Of a stretch of DNA of 64,000 nt, positions 1 to 12,125 are shown piece by piece. Under the pieces are notes generated by a model that worked only from the letters and a program-made list of their open reading frames with translations, had not been told where the DNA came from and ran no database searches. Each line of letters opens with the position of its first letter. Within the stretch, counting starts at the first letter, position 1. Both the position numbers and the translations under genes were made by a program. Source of the DNA: Spirogloea muscicola. Lineage: Eukaryota > Streptophyta > Zygnematophyceae > Spirogloeales > Spirogloeaceae. The DNA is taken from NCBI GenBank assembly GCA_009602725.1, contig WELB01000049.1:45303-109302 (forward strand), in the 5' to 3' direction.

Positions 1-2530
1 CCGCCGCTGCCGGCGTCGCGCAAGGGCGGCCTCCTGGGCGCCGCGCAGGCGGGCGACGCCGCGGCGCTGCGCCGCTGCCTCGAGGCCGACGGCGGCGCCT
101 CTATCAACCAGCGCGGCATCGTGGTACGCCCCGGTGCCTCTGGCTTGGGAGGGAGCTCTGCGCCGTCGCAGGCTGTGGCGACACGCAGGCTCCGAGCTGA
201 CGCGCGCTGGGCGCCGGGGCCCGGGGAGCGCGCCGCCGCAGATGTCGCAGTCGGCGCTGCACCTGGGGGCGGCCTCTGGCCACGATGATGTCGTGCAGCT
301 CCTCCTCGAGTGGCGCGGTGCCGCGAGCGCCGACCTCGAGGCGCGGAACATGGTGAGCGCCCGCCCTCTCTCGACGTGCCCGGGAGCCTGCTGTGCTGCC
401 GGTGATGTCAAGCATGTAGCCAGCGCTCGACTCGATGGGCATCTCAGTTCTGACCTCCTTCCTCCCTTACCTCCCCCCCCCCCACATGCTCGCTCCCTCC
501 CTCCTCCCCACCCTTGTGCTCAACAGTACGGGGAGACTCCGCTGCACCTAGCCGCCAAGAACGGCTGCCTGGGCGTCGTGCGCCGCCTCCTGGGGGCAGG
601 CGCCAGCACTGAGGCCCGTGCAACGGTGAGATTGTGGGCGCCATGACCGCCGTCCTCCTGCAGCCAGTGACATGCCGAGCTGCCCTGCGCTGCCGTGCTC
701 ACTGGCATATTGCTTGGCCTGGTGCACCGCCAGAACGGGATGACGCCGCTGCACCTTGCCGTCTGGGCGGCAGCACGGTCAAATGATGCCGTGGTTGTTG
801 AGGAGCTGCTAGAGCACCACGCCAACGTCGACGCTCGCGACAACGTGAGTGCCACGTCCCTCTCCCTTGCCGCCCTGCTGACGCTGCTGCTGCCGCCGCC
901 CACCGTGCTATCCATGCTGGCAGCTGACTCCACTTGAGCTGGCGGGCTGCACAGGAAAACAAGACACCGGCGGCGCACCTGCCCAAGTCGCCAAGCGCTG
1001 AGCAACTTCAGGCACTGCTCGCCGCACACAGCGCCGCAGCTGGCTGCATCTCGCCGCCGCCGCCGCCACCGCTGTCGACGCTCGCTGCCGGCTGCGCCGA
1101 GCCGCGTGCCGTCATGGAGGCGCTGGAGGCAGAGCTTGCAACACTGGTGGGCCTTGGTAGCCTCAAGCGGCAGCTGCGCAGCTGGGCCAAGGGTGCGCTG
1201 CTCGATGGCCGGCGTGCTGCGCTTGGCCTCCTGGGCACCGACAGAACCGGCGGTGGCGGCTACAGCCGCGGCCCGCCGCCGCACATGGCGCTGCTGGGCA
1301 GCCCGGGCACAGGAAAGACCACGGTGGCGCGCATTGTGGCCCGCCTGCTGCACGCGCTCGGCGCATTGCCAACCGACTGCGTCATAGAGTGCCAGCGCAC
1401 CGACCTCGTCGGCGAGTTTGTCGGCCACACCGGCCCCAAGACCCGCAAGAAGGCACGTTCTAACAAAGTGGACCATGTTATCCATCTTCAAGCTCCATTC
1501 TCGTTGCCATGCAGAATTAAGCCACACTCTAAACACATAAAGCGACTATGAGAGGATCTTGCCGATTCTTCCAGAGTAAGCTAGATAGGAGGGTTGTTAG
1601 GAGAGTGGGTCAATGCGCCAACATGGATTCCACCAAGCTAAGGGTTCAGAAATGGAGGCCAGGACTCCACTCGGAGGGGCTAGGATTGGAATCAGTGTTG
1701 GCTCATTGCTGAATCAAATTTGTTGGGGATTTGTGATAGAGTTAGGGGGGCAGCACTGCTGCTGCTGGGCCTGCAGACCCGCTTGGCTCTCGTGCATCTG
1801 GCTCGTGAGCCTGGCGGCTGTCATCATTGCTGCTGCAGCTACCTTTGACGCGTGCAATCTGGCCGCTGGTTGTCCCCGCAGATTCAGGAGGCTGAGGGTG
1901 GCGTGTTGTTCGTGGACGAGGCGTACCGGCTGGTGCCGGCGCAGAAAGCCGATGAGAAGGACTATGGCATCGAGGCGCTTGAAGAGATCATGGCCGTCAT
2001 GGACTCAGGCCGCCTTGTTGTCATATTTGCAGGTACCGAAACCACCCGAGCCGCCACAACCCCTTGCCACTGTTGCTGCTGCTGGTCAGCCGTTGCTGCT
2101 GCAGCTGCTGTTACTGGGCTGAGGTTGCTGGCAACATGGTTGACCCGCAGGTTATGCAGAGCCGATGCAGCGGCTTTTTGATGCCAATGAGGGCTTTCGG
2201 CGTCGCGTTACGAGGTACTTCACGCTTGAGGACCTGACATGCTCAGAAATTGCTGAGGTGATGCTCCGCAAGATGACAGACACCAGCGGGCTGCTCCAGG
2301 GCTTCCACCTCGCCACGGACTGCACACCAGTGGCACTCACAGCGCTGCTTGAGCGCAAGACAACAGCAAGGCAGCGCCGCCAGCGCAATGGCGGGCTTGC
2401 GCTGCCAGTGCTGTGCGATGCGCGTGACATGCTGGACTGCCGCCTAGACCTCGACTGTGCTGATGCAGAGGAACTTGTGACATTACGCCTGGCGGACTTT
2501 GAGGCTGCCCTCGAGCTCGTCGCTGAATGA
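1..2530 (+). CDS. Ankyrin-repeat AAA+ ATPase of the CbxX/CfqX family (5' end outside window)
   Basis: Seven exons can be read: <1 to about 121, 242-352, 527-625, 734-844, 955-1452, 1882-2032 and 2151-2530. The first four encode ankyrin repeats (YGETPLHLAAKNG, NGMTPLHLAVWAA are the clearest). Exon 5 carries a proline-rich linker, then the AAA domain with Walker A GSPGTGKTT. Exon 6 gives Walker B GGVLFVDEAYRL, followed by the C-terminal lid part. The pattern GHTGPKTRKK-IQEAEGG is typical of CbxX/CfqX ATPases, Rubisco-activase-like in some bacteria and red algae. A fused ankyrin plus CbxX architecture is known in plants, where its substrate is not settled; I infer a nuclear-encoded remodelling ATPase. 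The 429-bp intron between exons 5 and 6 uses a GC donor (AAG|GCACGT). The start codon and first ankyrin units lie left of the window. Family call is secure, the substrate unknown. Confidence 0.88.
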
Positions 2531-3269
2531 GCAATGCCGCGGTTGCCTCTGGCGCTGGACACCTGGTCACCACCCGACCAATAAGGGAAGGCCCGCCAGA
2601 TATTGGGCCTTTCAATAAGGAGGCAGAGCGAAATGGCTCCTGCCCCATCCTTAGGGCTGGCTTTGCACCAGCCATAAGAGTGCCCTCCTTTGCACTCGTA
2701 GAGGTCCAGTCCCACTTCCCAGTTGACCAGCTCATGAGAGCTAAGTCAGGCAGTACCTAGGTTATAGATAGGTAGCAGCACATCAGCTGCTAGCTCTCAG
2801 CTCTTTCTAGCCCCTTTGAACTTTGAAACTTGAACTTGTAACTTTGTTCACTCTTTCTATTGGCTGGCCGATCTCAGTCATCGCCCTCGGCTGGAAGAGT
2901 CTTCCTCTGCTCTCAAGTTCTAATTGGTGTCCATACCTGGTAATACGTGCAGTAGGTAAGGGCTAGCATCGCAGTGGCAAGATTCGAATGTTCAGCAGCA
3001 ACCACATTTCAGAATCAGCAACCAAAGAAGAGGCACCCAAGTGCTGACAGAGGCTTGCACCTCTCAGTACATTCTGTCAGCATACTACAAACTCCAGGCG
3101 TACCTGCAACACGATGCGCATCGAAAATTCCAATGACCTGATCCAAGATATACAATTACAATTTTTACGACTACAATCCAAACCCATCATTGTACTCGCG
3201 GGTCTGGGAAATCGGGGTAATGTGGCGAACAGGACTTCAAAGCAACCTAATTTGAAGTATTTGCTTGGA
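2531..3269. other. Convergent 3' ends; one hairpin-repeat copy
   Basis: This stretch separates the ends of the ankyrin-AAA gene (+) and the site-2 protease gene (-). I see no coding exon. Around 2845-2915 lies a degenerate plus-strand copy of the dispersed hairpin repeat (TTGGCTGGCC...CAGTCATCGCCC, then a GGAAGAGTCTTCCTC-like end). The rest is presumably 3' UTR and spacer. Confidence 0.5.
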
Positions 3270-6200
3270 TCAACCTATGATTGTGGAGGCAAAGCTTTGC
3301 ACCAATGCAGCTACAAGTAGCAAACTTCCCAAGCCAAGTGTCACGTGCATAGCCCTCCTCCACGAACCCTGGCTTAGCTGAGGAGCAAGGAGCTGCAGAA
3401 TGGCGCCGAGCACCGCCTCCCCGTCCAGGAAGTACACCTGTGCGAGACAAAAGTGCCACAGGCCTTCACATGCCAACCTTGCCAAGGCACAAAGATGCTC
3501 CCTGCACCTTGCCCAACCAGATTACGACAAAGCCTCACTGATAACATCATGGTCTTCCACAAGACTACTCTCGTTGCTCATCATCAATGCTCCCAAGAAA
3601 CCCCTACAAAAACTGGAACCCTGAATACAGACCCTGCGTGCACGATAAAGCTCAAATGTTGATGCATCCATAGACTACGCATGTAATTGCTGGTTATCAA
3701 TGCTACTGTGTCTCAGCTTGTGTATGAAGTTCATACAGGGGCGATGTTGAGCAGCGCCAGAGCAGCGGATACGTTGAAGGTGTACAGCAGCAGCTTCTCG
3801 ACAGCGCCAGGGAGTGGCAGGAGCAGTGACCGAGCAAGAAGTGGAAGCCTCGGGCGTGGTTCAAAACCACTGAGCTGCACTGAACGTGCCAGCGCGCTGG
3901 CTGTGCCAACAAATACCAACCAGTCCTCGCAGCTGCTGATTGATACAGATGTGCTCGGCAATGCAAGCCTCGGCCATCTCATGGAAACTTTTGTAGAGCT
4001 GTCAATGGTGCTCCAGTTGCCCACAGAGGGCCAGCAGGCAGTCCTTGTCACTGTGATCTTCCATAGGCGTCTCCCATTTGCCAAGATAGGCTGCATGCAG
4101 GTTGAGCCCTTCGCGTACGCATACACCAAACCCATGCAACAATGGAATTCGTCAGTGGATCATGGATGGTGCTCCATAGTGTCTCTGTGTTCCGAGGAGA
4201 GTATGAGCACCTAGTCACCTTGCAGCGCACCTCCAGTAATCCTTATTGAACCTATCTATTTGCCCAAGCTAATAAGCAGGGGGCATGGTGCCCTTGGCAG
4301 CCTTCAAGCTGACACTGTCAATTTTCTTCTCCAGGGTAAGAGCATATGAACACTAAGATGATATCAGTGCTCTTGCTACACAAGCAATCAGCGATGCTTG
4401 GATCTGTTGCGTACCTCTGAACATGTAGGACCCTCTTCTCCGTCCTTGCGACGGCTTCGGCATGAAGAGAAGGCCGCAACATCACGGGGGCGCAGGCATG
4501 CCCCTTGCAGTGCTCCAGGTGTCTGTATCATGGCAAGGATTTGAGGGCTCTGTCCTATGACTATGAGCGACGAAGAGTCAAGCCCAACTGAGTGGTCCAC
4601 GTGTCTGAAAGCAAGCTCCAACGGCCCGCAAGGCCCAACTGCAGGGTGAAGTTTCTCCATGTTGCTGTCTAATCTATCATCAACTGCCTGAAGGTCCATG
4701 AAGGTTGCTGATGGGAAGCTGCTGAGCAGACTGGCAGGTACACAGAATCCAAGAGCTGGGCTCTCATTGGCAGGGACCCTGACGCCATTTACATGCTGCT
4801 GCTCCTGATGCGCGGAAAGGCAGCGGAGCCAAGCCTCGCCAGTGGTGATTGATGTGCCGTCCACAGCAGTCACAAGGTCACCACTTTCAAGGTGGCCTGC
4901 CATGGGCGAGCTTTTGGGCACCGACACAACCTGTGATGCTTGCAACAACACATGCAGGCTCCCCAAGCTCCTCAGAGACAGTAGCACATGATACCATATG
5001 CTAGCTACATAAAGAGGGCCTTAATCGGTTGTGAAAGATTCCATGATCTCAAATCACCTCAATCTTTAGTGGAGGCTGAGCAACAGACATGACGCACATT
5101 CAACAGTTGTAGCCAGTGGGACTTGCAATAGATTAATGGCAATTGTCATACTGAGAGGCCGCTGCCGTGTGTGTACAGCGGCCACAGGAGGCTCGGCAGT
5201 GCCACCAACAACCCCCAGCAGGCAGCGCAGACCTGCATCCAAGCAGTTCGTGTCACAGGTAGGCGCAGCGAGAAGCGGGCCTCCTGCTTGATGACCCAGG
5301 TGCCTGGCGCATGCTTCTGCTGCATGCACAGGTCCTGCTTTGATGGCTCCTTCCTCTTTGCACATAAATTGAGTATTATCCAAACTTGCTTGAAGCAGGA
5401 CTAGCCATCCAGATGTTGCTTGCAGGCATCACCATTCCCAGATACTAAATGTACTGTTTGTATAAAGCCCCTCCTGTACCATCCACCCCAACTGGAGATG
5501 GTTTGTTGGACAATTACTACAACATGCAGACTTGTAGTGCCCACGAAACAGGTCATGGTGGTCAGCTCATAGGAAGCTCTGCAGCATACCACAAGATTGT
5601 GCCACACGCCTGCGCAGTAGATCCTGAGGGCCTTGGTTGGCGGCAGCAGCTCCAGCTGGTCGGTAGACAAAGCTACAAGGGCACCAGGGAAGACCAGCGC
5701 AACAAAGACAGCAACATGCTGCATGCGCACGCCCTCACTGCAAGGAGCGAGTGGGATCAGGGATGAGACGGTCCGCACACAGAGCAGCAGGTCGGTGCTG
5801 CGCCCAAGTGGCCCTGGAGTGCTGGCATTGACAGGCACTGGACAATGACTTTGACTTCGATTCTTCATTGACTGGCACAATGCGTGACATCTGCTGGCTG
5901 CAGCGAAGCCATGTCTGTGTTGCATGTGAGTATTAACGAGACAAGCAGCGGAGGCTGCATCGACCATCAACAGTTTGACGGGCTGTTGGCCCTGTTGGGG
6001 AGCATATGAGAGCTAGTTGCCAACCTTGCTGCTGCAAGGCCGTGCCCAACCTCGTGAACAGCCATGGAGCTCGCCATGGCCCACCATAAGTACCCAATCT
6101 CGCCCCACGGCAGTGTCACCCCCGGTATCTGCAAGCATTACTGCTTGCAAAGTTGACATGAGAGATGCTCGCACACATAACATGGCACCACTGCAAGCTA

Positions 6201-7567
6201 TTGCAATCTTGTCAATTCAGCTGCATACTTCCGCTGGACTGGCGTGTACATGGCATGCACGAATTTGCGGATTGACTAATCCCATAAATTTTTGAGAGAA
6301 GATATCAATGCATGCCACGAGCTGTCCATATCACAGAGCAGCACCAAAGAAATGTAGCGGTATAGATGCGGCGTACCACGGGTGTGAAAATGTGAGCTGG
6401 CCGGGTTGGGCCTGCCCCTGATTGAGACGCAGGTGTAGCTGGCAAGTTCCAAACCATCTCCAAGAGCAGGCCCTGGGAGCAATACAAATGATCCGTGGGT
6501 TGTGGTTGAACTCTAGTCATTTTCCTATGGAAATGAGGCCCGTGCTCGCCTGGCACACACACATGGTGCGCTGCATAGTCCTGGAAGGTCACTTGGCGTG
6601 TGACAAAGTGATTTGGCATAAGCTAGCAAGAAGTCTCAATTGAGACCAAAGCTCCAAGCAAAGGTGCACCAGTGTGATGCCAAACATCGCCAGTACCCCG
6701 GCAGCGCTCCCTGCAGTGTACCAGGCCCTCAGGAGCCTGCGCAGGCCAATGATCAAATATGTAGCGCCAGTCGCTGTCACGATGGAGTATCTCCAAGCAT
6801 AGACTTTGGAGCTTGAGTACTGCAACAAGGCATGACAGATCGCACCTCTTGTGCCTGCTGCCAAAGGCGTACAGCCACCCATTGAGCGCCGTGGTCCTCC
6901 ACGACACGTAGCTGCGCCCGTATCCAGGAGAGACAGGGGTCACCAAGCCGTGCCAGCACCCTGACTCAACAGCTCCTTGCCAGCACCAAGACTTGCTGAA
7001 TTGGTGGGATGGTGCATGGCATGGTTTGGTGCTCGGCAATATCATGAGCTCTAGCTTGCTTGGGCACGTTGCCGTCACAGCGAGCAGCAAGAGGCAGGCC
7101 AACGAGACGGAAGACGGAGCAGAAGAGCACACCCGGGAGCCACATGGACAGCGACTGGCCACGTCCAGGCCTGATTCTGCCGCCGCCGCCGCGTCGTCGA
7201 CCCCTGCATGGGGTGTGCGAGCTGCTTGAGCAGAAGGAGCTGTTGCTGGCAGAAGCAAGAGAAAGCTCTGGCGCCAGATACTTGACTCGCCAGAGGTGCA
7301 TTGGCTGGCGATGGCCGCAGCCACAAGCTCTATCATGCCTTTGACGTGCCATTCCCCACCTATTCGACTCTCGGCGCATAAACAGAGGGAGGGATCCACC
7401 AGCAAAGGCTTGCCAGAAGTCATGCATGCCACTCGCCACCATCCGGACATCTGTATCAAGCTGGCCGTACTGTCGGAGCCATCACAGAGCGGCAATGACC
7501 GGCACCGAGCTCGCCTCACTTGGCCGAAGCTGCGGGCCAGGCCCCAGAGCACCAGCCAGGCGCTCGC

Positions 7568-7613
<46 letters not shown>

Positions 7614-7660
7614 TCTGCTAGAGCAGCATGCGCTGGCTCCCTCCTGGCAGCCGCGGCCAT
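3270..7660 (-). CDS. Site-2 protease (membrane-bound intramembrane zinc metalloprotease)
   Basis: Eukaryotic S2P cleaves membrane-tethered transcription factors inside the bilayer after site-1 protease. The minus strand holds its hallmarks in order. A first transmembrane stretch (AGVLAMFGITLVHLCLEL) lies near 6.65 kb. The zinc motif HEVGH lies at 6056-6042 within SMAVHEVGHGLAAAR, and GVRMQHVAVF then YCAGVWHNLVV near 5.6-5.8 kb. A PDZ-like segment (SSPMAGHLESGDLVTAVDG) is near 4.85 kb. Finally the ALLNIAP exon (ends 3737) joins VYFLDGEAVLGAIL (exon 3437-3270), giving the third zinc ligand in the LDGE motif. All catalytic residues are present. The ATG at 7660 (MAAAARREP, then a poly-Ala run coded by the GCC repeat) is a tentative start; N-terminal exons before SWRTTALNGWLYAFGSRHK (about 6.9 kb) are not resolved. 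It is head-to-head with the gene at 7938. Confidence 0.85.
7566..7613. repeat. (GCC)n microsatellite
   Basis: An almost pure GCC run of about 45 bases. On the minus strand it would code the poly-alanine tract of the proposed first exon of the site-2 protease gene, so length variation here would change that tract. Confidence 0.9.
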
Positions 7661-7937
7661 GCTGGGCTCACATCTCCGTCGCCCGACTTGCTCAAGGCGG
7701 AGCACGGCCGACGCAGGGGCTTCGACAGCCGCCGCGGCCGGCGGCGCTGCCGGCGCCNGCCGCCGCGGCTTGTTCTGGCGGCGGGGGCGAAAGGGCAATG
7801 CGCAGTGTCCGAGCTACAAGAGCCTTGAGCCATCTTGAGTCAAGCGGTTGGCTCTAGGTGCTCCTTGCTCCCCTCTCGGCGAGGGTCGCGCCGCATTGCG
7901 CGCCGAAGCTGGCGCCGCCGCGGCGAGCCGCTGGAGC
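7661..7937. promoter_or_regulatory. Shared GC-rich intergenic region between divergent genes
   Basis: Only about 280 bases separate the proposed starts of the site-2 protease (-) and the helical-protein gene (+). The stretch is very GC-rich (one N at 7758) and CpG-dense. It is therefore a candidate bidirectional promoter. No TATA box or known motif stands out. This is inferred from gene orientation and base composition, and it depends on the uncertain protease start. Confidence 0.35.
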
Positions 7938-8990
7938 ATGAGGGACGTGGAGGCCGCGGCGGCGTCGCTCCAGCCGGCAGCGCTGACGCCAGCCGAGGCC
8001 GCCTCCCGGCTCGACGACCTCGTCGGTGCGGCCGGGGCAGTGCTGGCCAGCCTCACCCACGGCCTCGCCCCTCCGCAGCCGTCGCCGCCGCCGCCGCCGC
8101 CGGCGGGCGCGCCCGCCGCCGGTGCGCCGCCGTGACGTGCCTTGCTCGCGGCGTCGGCCATGATGCCATCAGCTGCTCAGCGCGAGATGGGTCGGCGGCC
8201 ATGCCCCCTCGAATGGCGGCGTTCTGGACCTCAACACGTACTGGTGCGACGCCGTGGCAGCTGCAGCGCGAGCGAAGACGGCAGTGGCGGCAGTGTCGCC
8301 AGGCTTCGCGCTGCACGTAGCTCCAGCAGCCCCGGGGGCAGCGGCAGATCTGAGGGCGGCTTGTCAACGCTACACAGTTGCTAGCGGGGAGCTGCGGTCC
8401 ATGCTGCGCGGCATCCAGGAGGACGGCGGCGGGCGGGTGCGAGTCGGTCATGCCCTTTGCTCCCGCTACTGCCGCCGCCAGCCAAGGCCGTGTCGCAAGG
8501 CCTGCCTCCTCAGCGCTGGTCGCGAGCATGCAGGGTTTGCCACATCTGCTTGCAGTTGCTACATGAGACACAAGAGTGCCGCTACGAGAGTGACGGGGTC
8601 GCATACGAGCTTGTGCCAATGCGGCTCCAGTCTCCCGGCGTATTCTTCAGGCAGCAGTGCAGGCTGGAGTCCTGCCTGGGAGCAAAGAGGGCAGCAGCTC
8701 CAATCTCACAGCCATGCGGCAGCATGCTGCCGAGCTCCGCAAAGTGAGTATCAGGCAGCCTCTTGCACTACTGCAAAGTGCGTTCAACATTACTTTGCTG
8801 CCAACAGCCTGGCAGTGGCGCTCCAGCACACTGGCCACATGACATGTCTGACGACTTTGCTGTCATACTGCAGCTTGTAGACCAGCAGGACGTGCTCGTC
8901 TACGACCTTGCTGAGCAGCTGCACGGTCTTGTGAGGAACATCGCATTGTGGCAGAGCGCTGCCTTTGGGCCTCCAGACGCCATGAAGTGA
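7938..8990 (+). CDS. Unrecognised all-helical protein, several small exons
   Basis: I do not recognise the family. A GC-rich first exon starts at the ATG at 7938 (MRDVEAAAASLQPAALTPAE, then ASRLDDLVGAAGAVLASLTHG, then a proline-rich stretch). A second exon about 8205-8430 reads GGVLDLNTYWCDAVAAAARA and ends near LRSMLRGIQEDGGG. Shorter exons follow, with LLHETQECRYESDGVAYELV near 8.56 kb and NLTAMRQHAAELRK near 8.72 kb. The last exon reads MSDDFAVILQLVDQQDVLVY and ends at 8990 (PPDAMK, stop). Helical amphipathic segments without membrane spans suggest a subunit of a larger complex, but that is only inference. Exon borders in the middle are tentative. Confidence 0.5.
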
Positions 8991-9352
8991 TACAGCTCAT
9001 TACATGCAGCAGACAGAGGGTTCAGTGCTGAGGAATTTGAGATTATAAATGTGTTTTGGACAAAACATACACTCACTCTGGATTCACTGCAGTTCTATGC
9101 CACGGATGAACAAGTAGCTTGGCTCCAATTGAGACTCATAGATTGCGGCACAGTGGCAGTCAACAAGTGCCAGCCAATGAGGCCCTTGCAAAGCCTTGGT
9201 GTAAGGCACCAGATCCTGCACCTCCATGCTGTCTCTTCGGCAAATCTGACAGCCCTCCCTGACAACAGGCGGCAGTTATAAGCCAGGCAGCTGTCCAGTG
9301 GCACTGCAGTCGCACATAGTGTTGATCTCGTTCTGAGGCTGCTGTCGCCGCT
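8991..9352. other. Convergent 3' flanks, no gene seen
   Basis: About 360 bases between the stop of the helical-protein gene (+) and the stop of NDUFS7 (-). No coding signal or recognised repeat; presumably 3' UTRs. Confidence 0.5.
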
Positions 9353-10529
9353 TCACCGCTTCCACCAAAGCGTGACATCCTTGCGCCGGTTGATCTTCTT
9401 TTGCAGCTGGAGCAGGCCATAGAGGAGCGCCTCAGCGGTAGGCGGGCAGCCGGGCACATAGATATCCACTGGCACAATGCGATCGCAGCCCCGCACAACG
9501 GAGTACGAGTAGTGGTAATATCCGCCGCCGTTGGCGCAACTGCCCATAGAAATCACCCACCGCGGCTCTGGCATCTGGTCGTACACCCTGCCACAGCAGG
9601 CCACAAAGTACGAGCACACTCAGGGCGCTGCCTTTGCCTTCCGCCAGCCCATGCTAACCTCCTGCTGTTGGCACCTCTACAAGTTGGCTCAGTGCTTATC
9701 ATCACGGGCTAAAGTCAAAGGAACCTCCAATGGACGCTAGTCAGCTGTCTGTTTGCAACTGTACATGCATGCAACTTGGGCAGCTCATGGTGGATAACAG
9801 CCTGATGGTACTCGTCAACAGCCAGGTCTATCCAGCAGCTTCACAGAGCATTCAGGCCTGCCTGGTTGTGACGGGCAGCATCAAGCAAGAGTAGAATCAG
9901 AAAGTGAGCAGGACAAATGCTTACTTTCGCAGTGCAGGCGCCATCTTGTTGGTGAGCGTGCCGGCAACAATCATGACATCACTTTGGCGCGGGCTAGGGC
10001 GAAAGATGATGCCGAAACGGTCGAGGTCATAGCGCGCCGCGCCAGCATGCATCATCTCCACGGCGCAGCACGCCAGGCCAAAGGTCATAGGCCACATGGA
10101 GCCGGTGCGGGCCCAGTTCATGAGGTCGTCAACCTTGGAAATGACATAGTCGCCAGTGCTGGATGCGGTCCTGCTCACACACAGCAGACAGATTGAGGTG
10201 GGCAATATTCCGCGTGAAACTGCAGCTCCTCACGCTCACAGTCGCACGGCATGATAACCGACTGAAGTGGCCGTTATTGCCAAGGTCGAAGCGTGGACTA
10301 TTTCTCAGCGCCACAGTCAACTAGGACAGCATAACTTACTGACCTAAACGGGCGTGCACCAGACGCCGATGGCGCCTGGGGCGGTTCTAGCACAGGTGCT
10401 CGATCGCAGCTGAGGAGGGGCGCAGAACCTCTGCTCGGGTGGCAGCAAAGCTCACCTGGTCTGGAGGATCGAAGATGCCGGGGCCGTAGCCCGTGCTGCA
10501 GCCTGCGCTGCCCTCGGGAGGAGCGACAT
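9353..10529 (-). CDS. NDUFS7: NADH:ubiquinone oxidoreductase 20 kDa subunit (PSST/NDUFS7/NuoB), mitochondrial complex I
   Basis: Complete gene in three exons: 10529-10456, 10158-9925 and 9587-9353, all with GT-AG borders and matching phases, giving 180 residues. Residues 1-25 ([20 protein letters not shown]...) form an Arg/Ala/Ser-rich mitochondrial presequence without acidic residues. The mature part is highly conserved: [60 protein letters not shown] and [18 protein letters not shown]. The cysteine pair in LACCAVE plus those in GSCANGG and PGCPP are the ligands of the terminal 4Fe-4S cluster N2, which hands electrons to ubiquinone. All are present, so the product should work. Nuclear location is usual for green plants. 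This is one of the safest calls in the window. Confidence 0.97.
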
Positions 10530-10767
10530 CCCGGCAAAGGACGGTCGCAAAGCACGCGCGGCAGCAAATCGGCTGCTGGCGGCGGGCAGGCGAGCGGAGG
10601 GTGTGACGAGGACAAGGGGTCAAGGAGGCCCGCCACCACCAAAGGTCGAGCGGCGTGGGGCTCTCAGCGATCCGTCGCTAGCCCGGGTGGAGGGCAGCCG
10701 CCGAAGTAGCTGAGAAGGCGTGGTGAAGCCCCGGCGCGAGAGCCTCTGGCGAGGCTGCGGCGCGCCG

Positions 10768-10798
<31 letters not shown>

Positions 10799-11150
10799 GG
10801 CGGCGGGTGGCTCGAGGAGAAGGCGGGGAGAAACGGCAGAGTAGGGAATGCGGGCCACGCAGGTGGTGAGAATGGCGGGCGAGGGGCCTCGTGTGACGGA
10901 GGCGTGGGGCCGAGCATCTCCCTCCCCGCCGGCCAGGGTGTGCTGTGACCCGGCCCCTCCCTTCGGGCCAGTCACCCTCCCCCCTCCCCGCCAGACGCCG
11001 GTGCACTTACGGGGCCCCCTCGCCCGGGCGCGGCCTCCCCTCCTCCCCACCTCGCTCCTCGGTGACGCGCGTCAAATGACGCGCCGAGCCGCCTCCTCGT
11101 GTAGAGCTGGCGTGGCCGGCTCGAGCACCCTCCCCCGTCAGATCAATGCT
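10530..11150. other. GC-rich upstream region of NDUFS7 with a GGC repeat
   Basis: A CpG-dense island upstream of the complex I gene. It contains a (GGC)n run at about 10767-10805. Open frames here (long Arg/Pro/Ala translations on both strands) are what such composition gives by chance. I read it as promoter and 5' leader. Confidence 0.5.
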
Positions 11151-11179
11151 ACCTACGCTGTTCGTGAATTTCGAGAAGC

Positions 11180-11610
11180 AGCTCTCTCGTTTGGGCTGGC
11201 CATTCCCAGGCCCTTCCTTCTGAGGGCCTTCTATGGGAGAGCACTTTCTTAGTAGGCAAGGAAACAGCTCCATAGTAAAAAAGGTAGGCAGTGGCTGTGA
11301 GTAGCCAGCCCATTGGACGTACTAGGTCCAAAGGGCCGAAAAGGCGATGAATCGTGAGCTCTTTCGAGGGGGGCAAGGGCTGAGAAAAGGTCAGCCCAAA
11401 CATCATTGACAAGGTCCGAAGGGGCCGAGAAGCGCTGTATCCATAAGATAACTACTGAGTGGTCCATCCTCCCCCGTTCTGCCATAGCCTCTTCAGGCCC
11501 CGTAGTTGCTGCTTAGCTCGTAGTTTGGCCCCTTCGAACCTTGTCAATTCTTCACGGGCTGGCTTCTCACAGCCCTTGCCCCCATTGGGAGAGCCACTTC
11601 TTCTCTTCAT
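11180..11610. repeat. Cluster of hairpin repeats, both orientations
   Basis: Four copies of the dispersed hairpin repeat. One is plus at about 11190-11252 (GGGCTGGCC...CCAGGCCC, ending in GGGAGAGCACTTTC). Two are minus at about 11290-11345 and 11355-11435, where the motif reads GCCAGCCC or GTCAGCCC followed by GACAAGGTCC or a degenerate form. One is plus in the 150-bp module 11450-11610, with the stem GGGCTGGC-TTCTCA-CAGCCC and the end CCCATTGGGAGAGCCACTTC. The change of strand between neighbours shows independent insertions or a rearrangement. Confidence 0.7.
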
Positions 11611-11849
11611 AAGTGAGGAAGCACATGTAGGACAATCCCTTTGTAGATTTGACTTAGCAGCCGCAAGTCAGAAAGAGTGGCCGCCGGAGAGCAGTCCCCT
11701 TGACGGAAGTCGGAGGCTGCAGCTAGAGCACGGCCAGCACGTGTACTAATCTAATTTCCGCAGCCCTCGCCCCCTTTTGCGAAGAGCTGCTTGCTTTGTT
11801 CGCAACCTTCGATTGGCTAGGCATGCAGCAGCCAACGCTGCTCGTGGGA

Positions 11850-12125
11850 AGTAGGCCAAGTACGCGGACCACCCAGAATGGGACAAAGAAATTCCACAGG
11901 CACATCGATGTGCACGGGGCTTTAAAGTCTCAAAGGCTTGACCTGTTTACCCGGCTTGCGCGCCGGCCTGTGTCCCGCAGGCGATGCGAGCAGGCCAACT
12001 TCAATGGCGCTGGCTTGCTAGCGTAGGTGTTCTGCATGCGCATGTCCATGTTTCTCCAGCGGTCGATGGCCCACGTCGTGCACCTGCGTCAGTGATGTAT
12101 CGGTGACGTCGGTGATCAATTCTGT
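11850..12125 (+). mobile_element. LINE 3' fragment (C-terminal end of the retrotransposon protein)
   Basis: Starting near 11857, translation gives KYADHPEWD, then RHIDVHGALKSQRLDLF, TRLARRPVSRRRCEQANFNG and, in a shifted frame, a stretch like QRSMAHVVHLR. These match the other LINE tails in this window (14.1, 40.3 and 62.3 kb), where the same blocks are read more cleanly. The KYADHP...AVDVHG block follows the restriction-like endonuclease domain in the longer copy at 28.9-30.4 kb. The fragment is 5' truncated, shows frameshifts against the other copies, and breaks down after about 12125. Confidence 0.65.

Noticed and set aside
520-1536. 338-residue minus-strand open frame
   Set aside because: It is antisense to ankyrin and AAA exons that match known families; GC-rich exons leave the opposite strand open by chance.
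11180-11610. tRNA genes from the GGTTCGAA word in hairpin repeats
   Set aside because: The word is not kept in most copies (GGTCCGAA or GGTCTGAA), no T-arm stem pairs, and no cloverleaf can be drawn.
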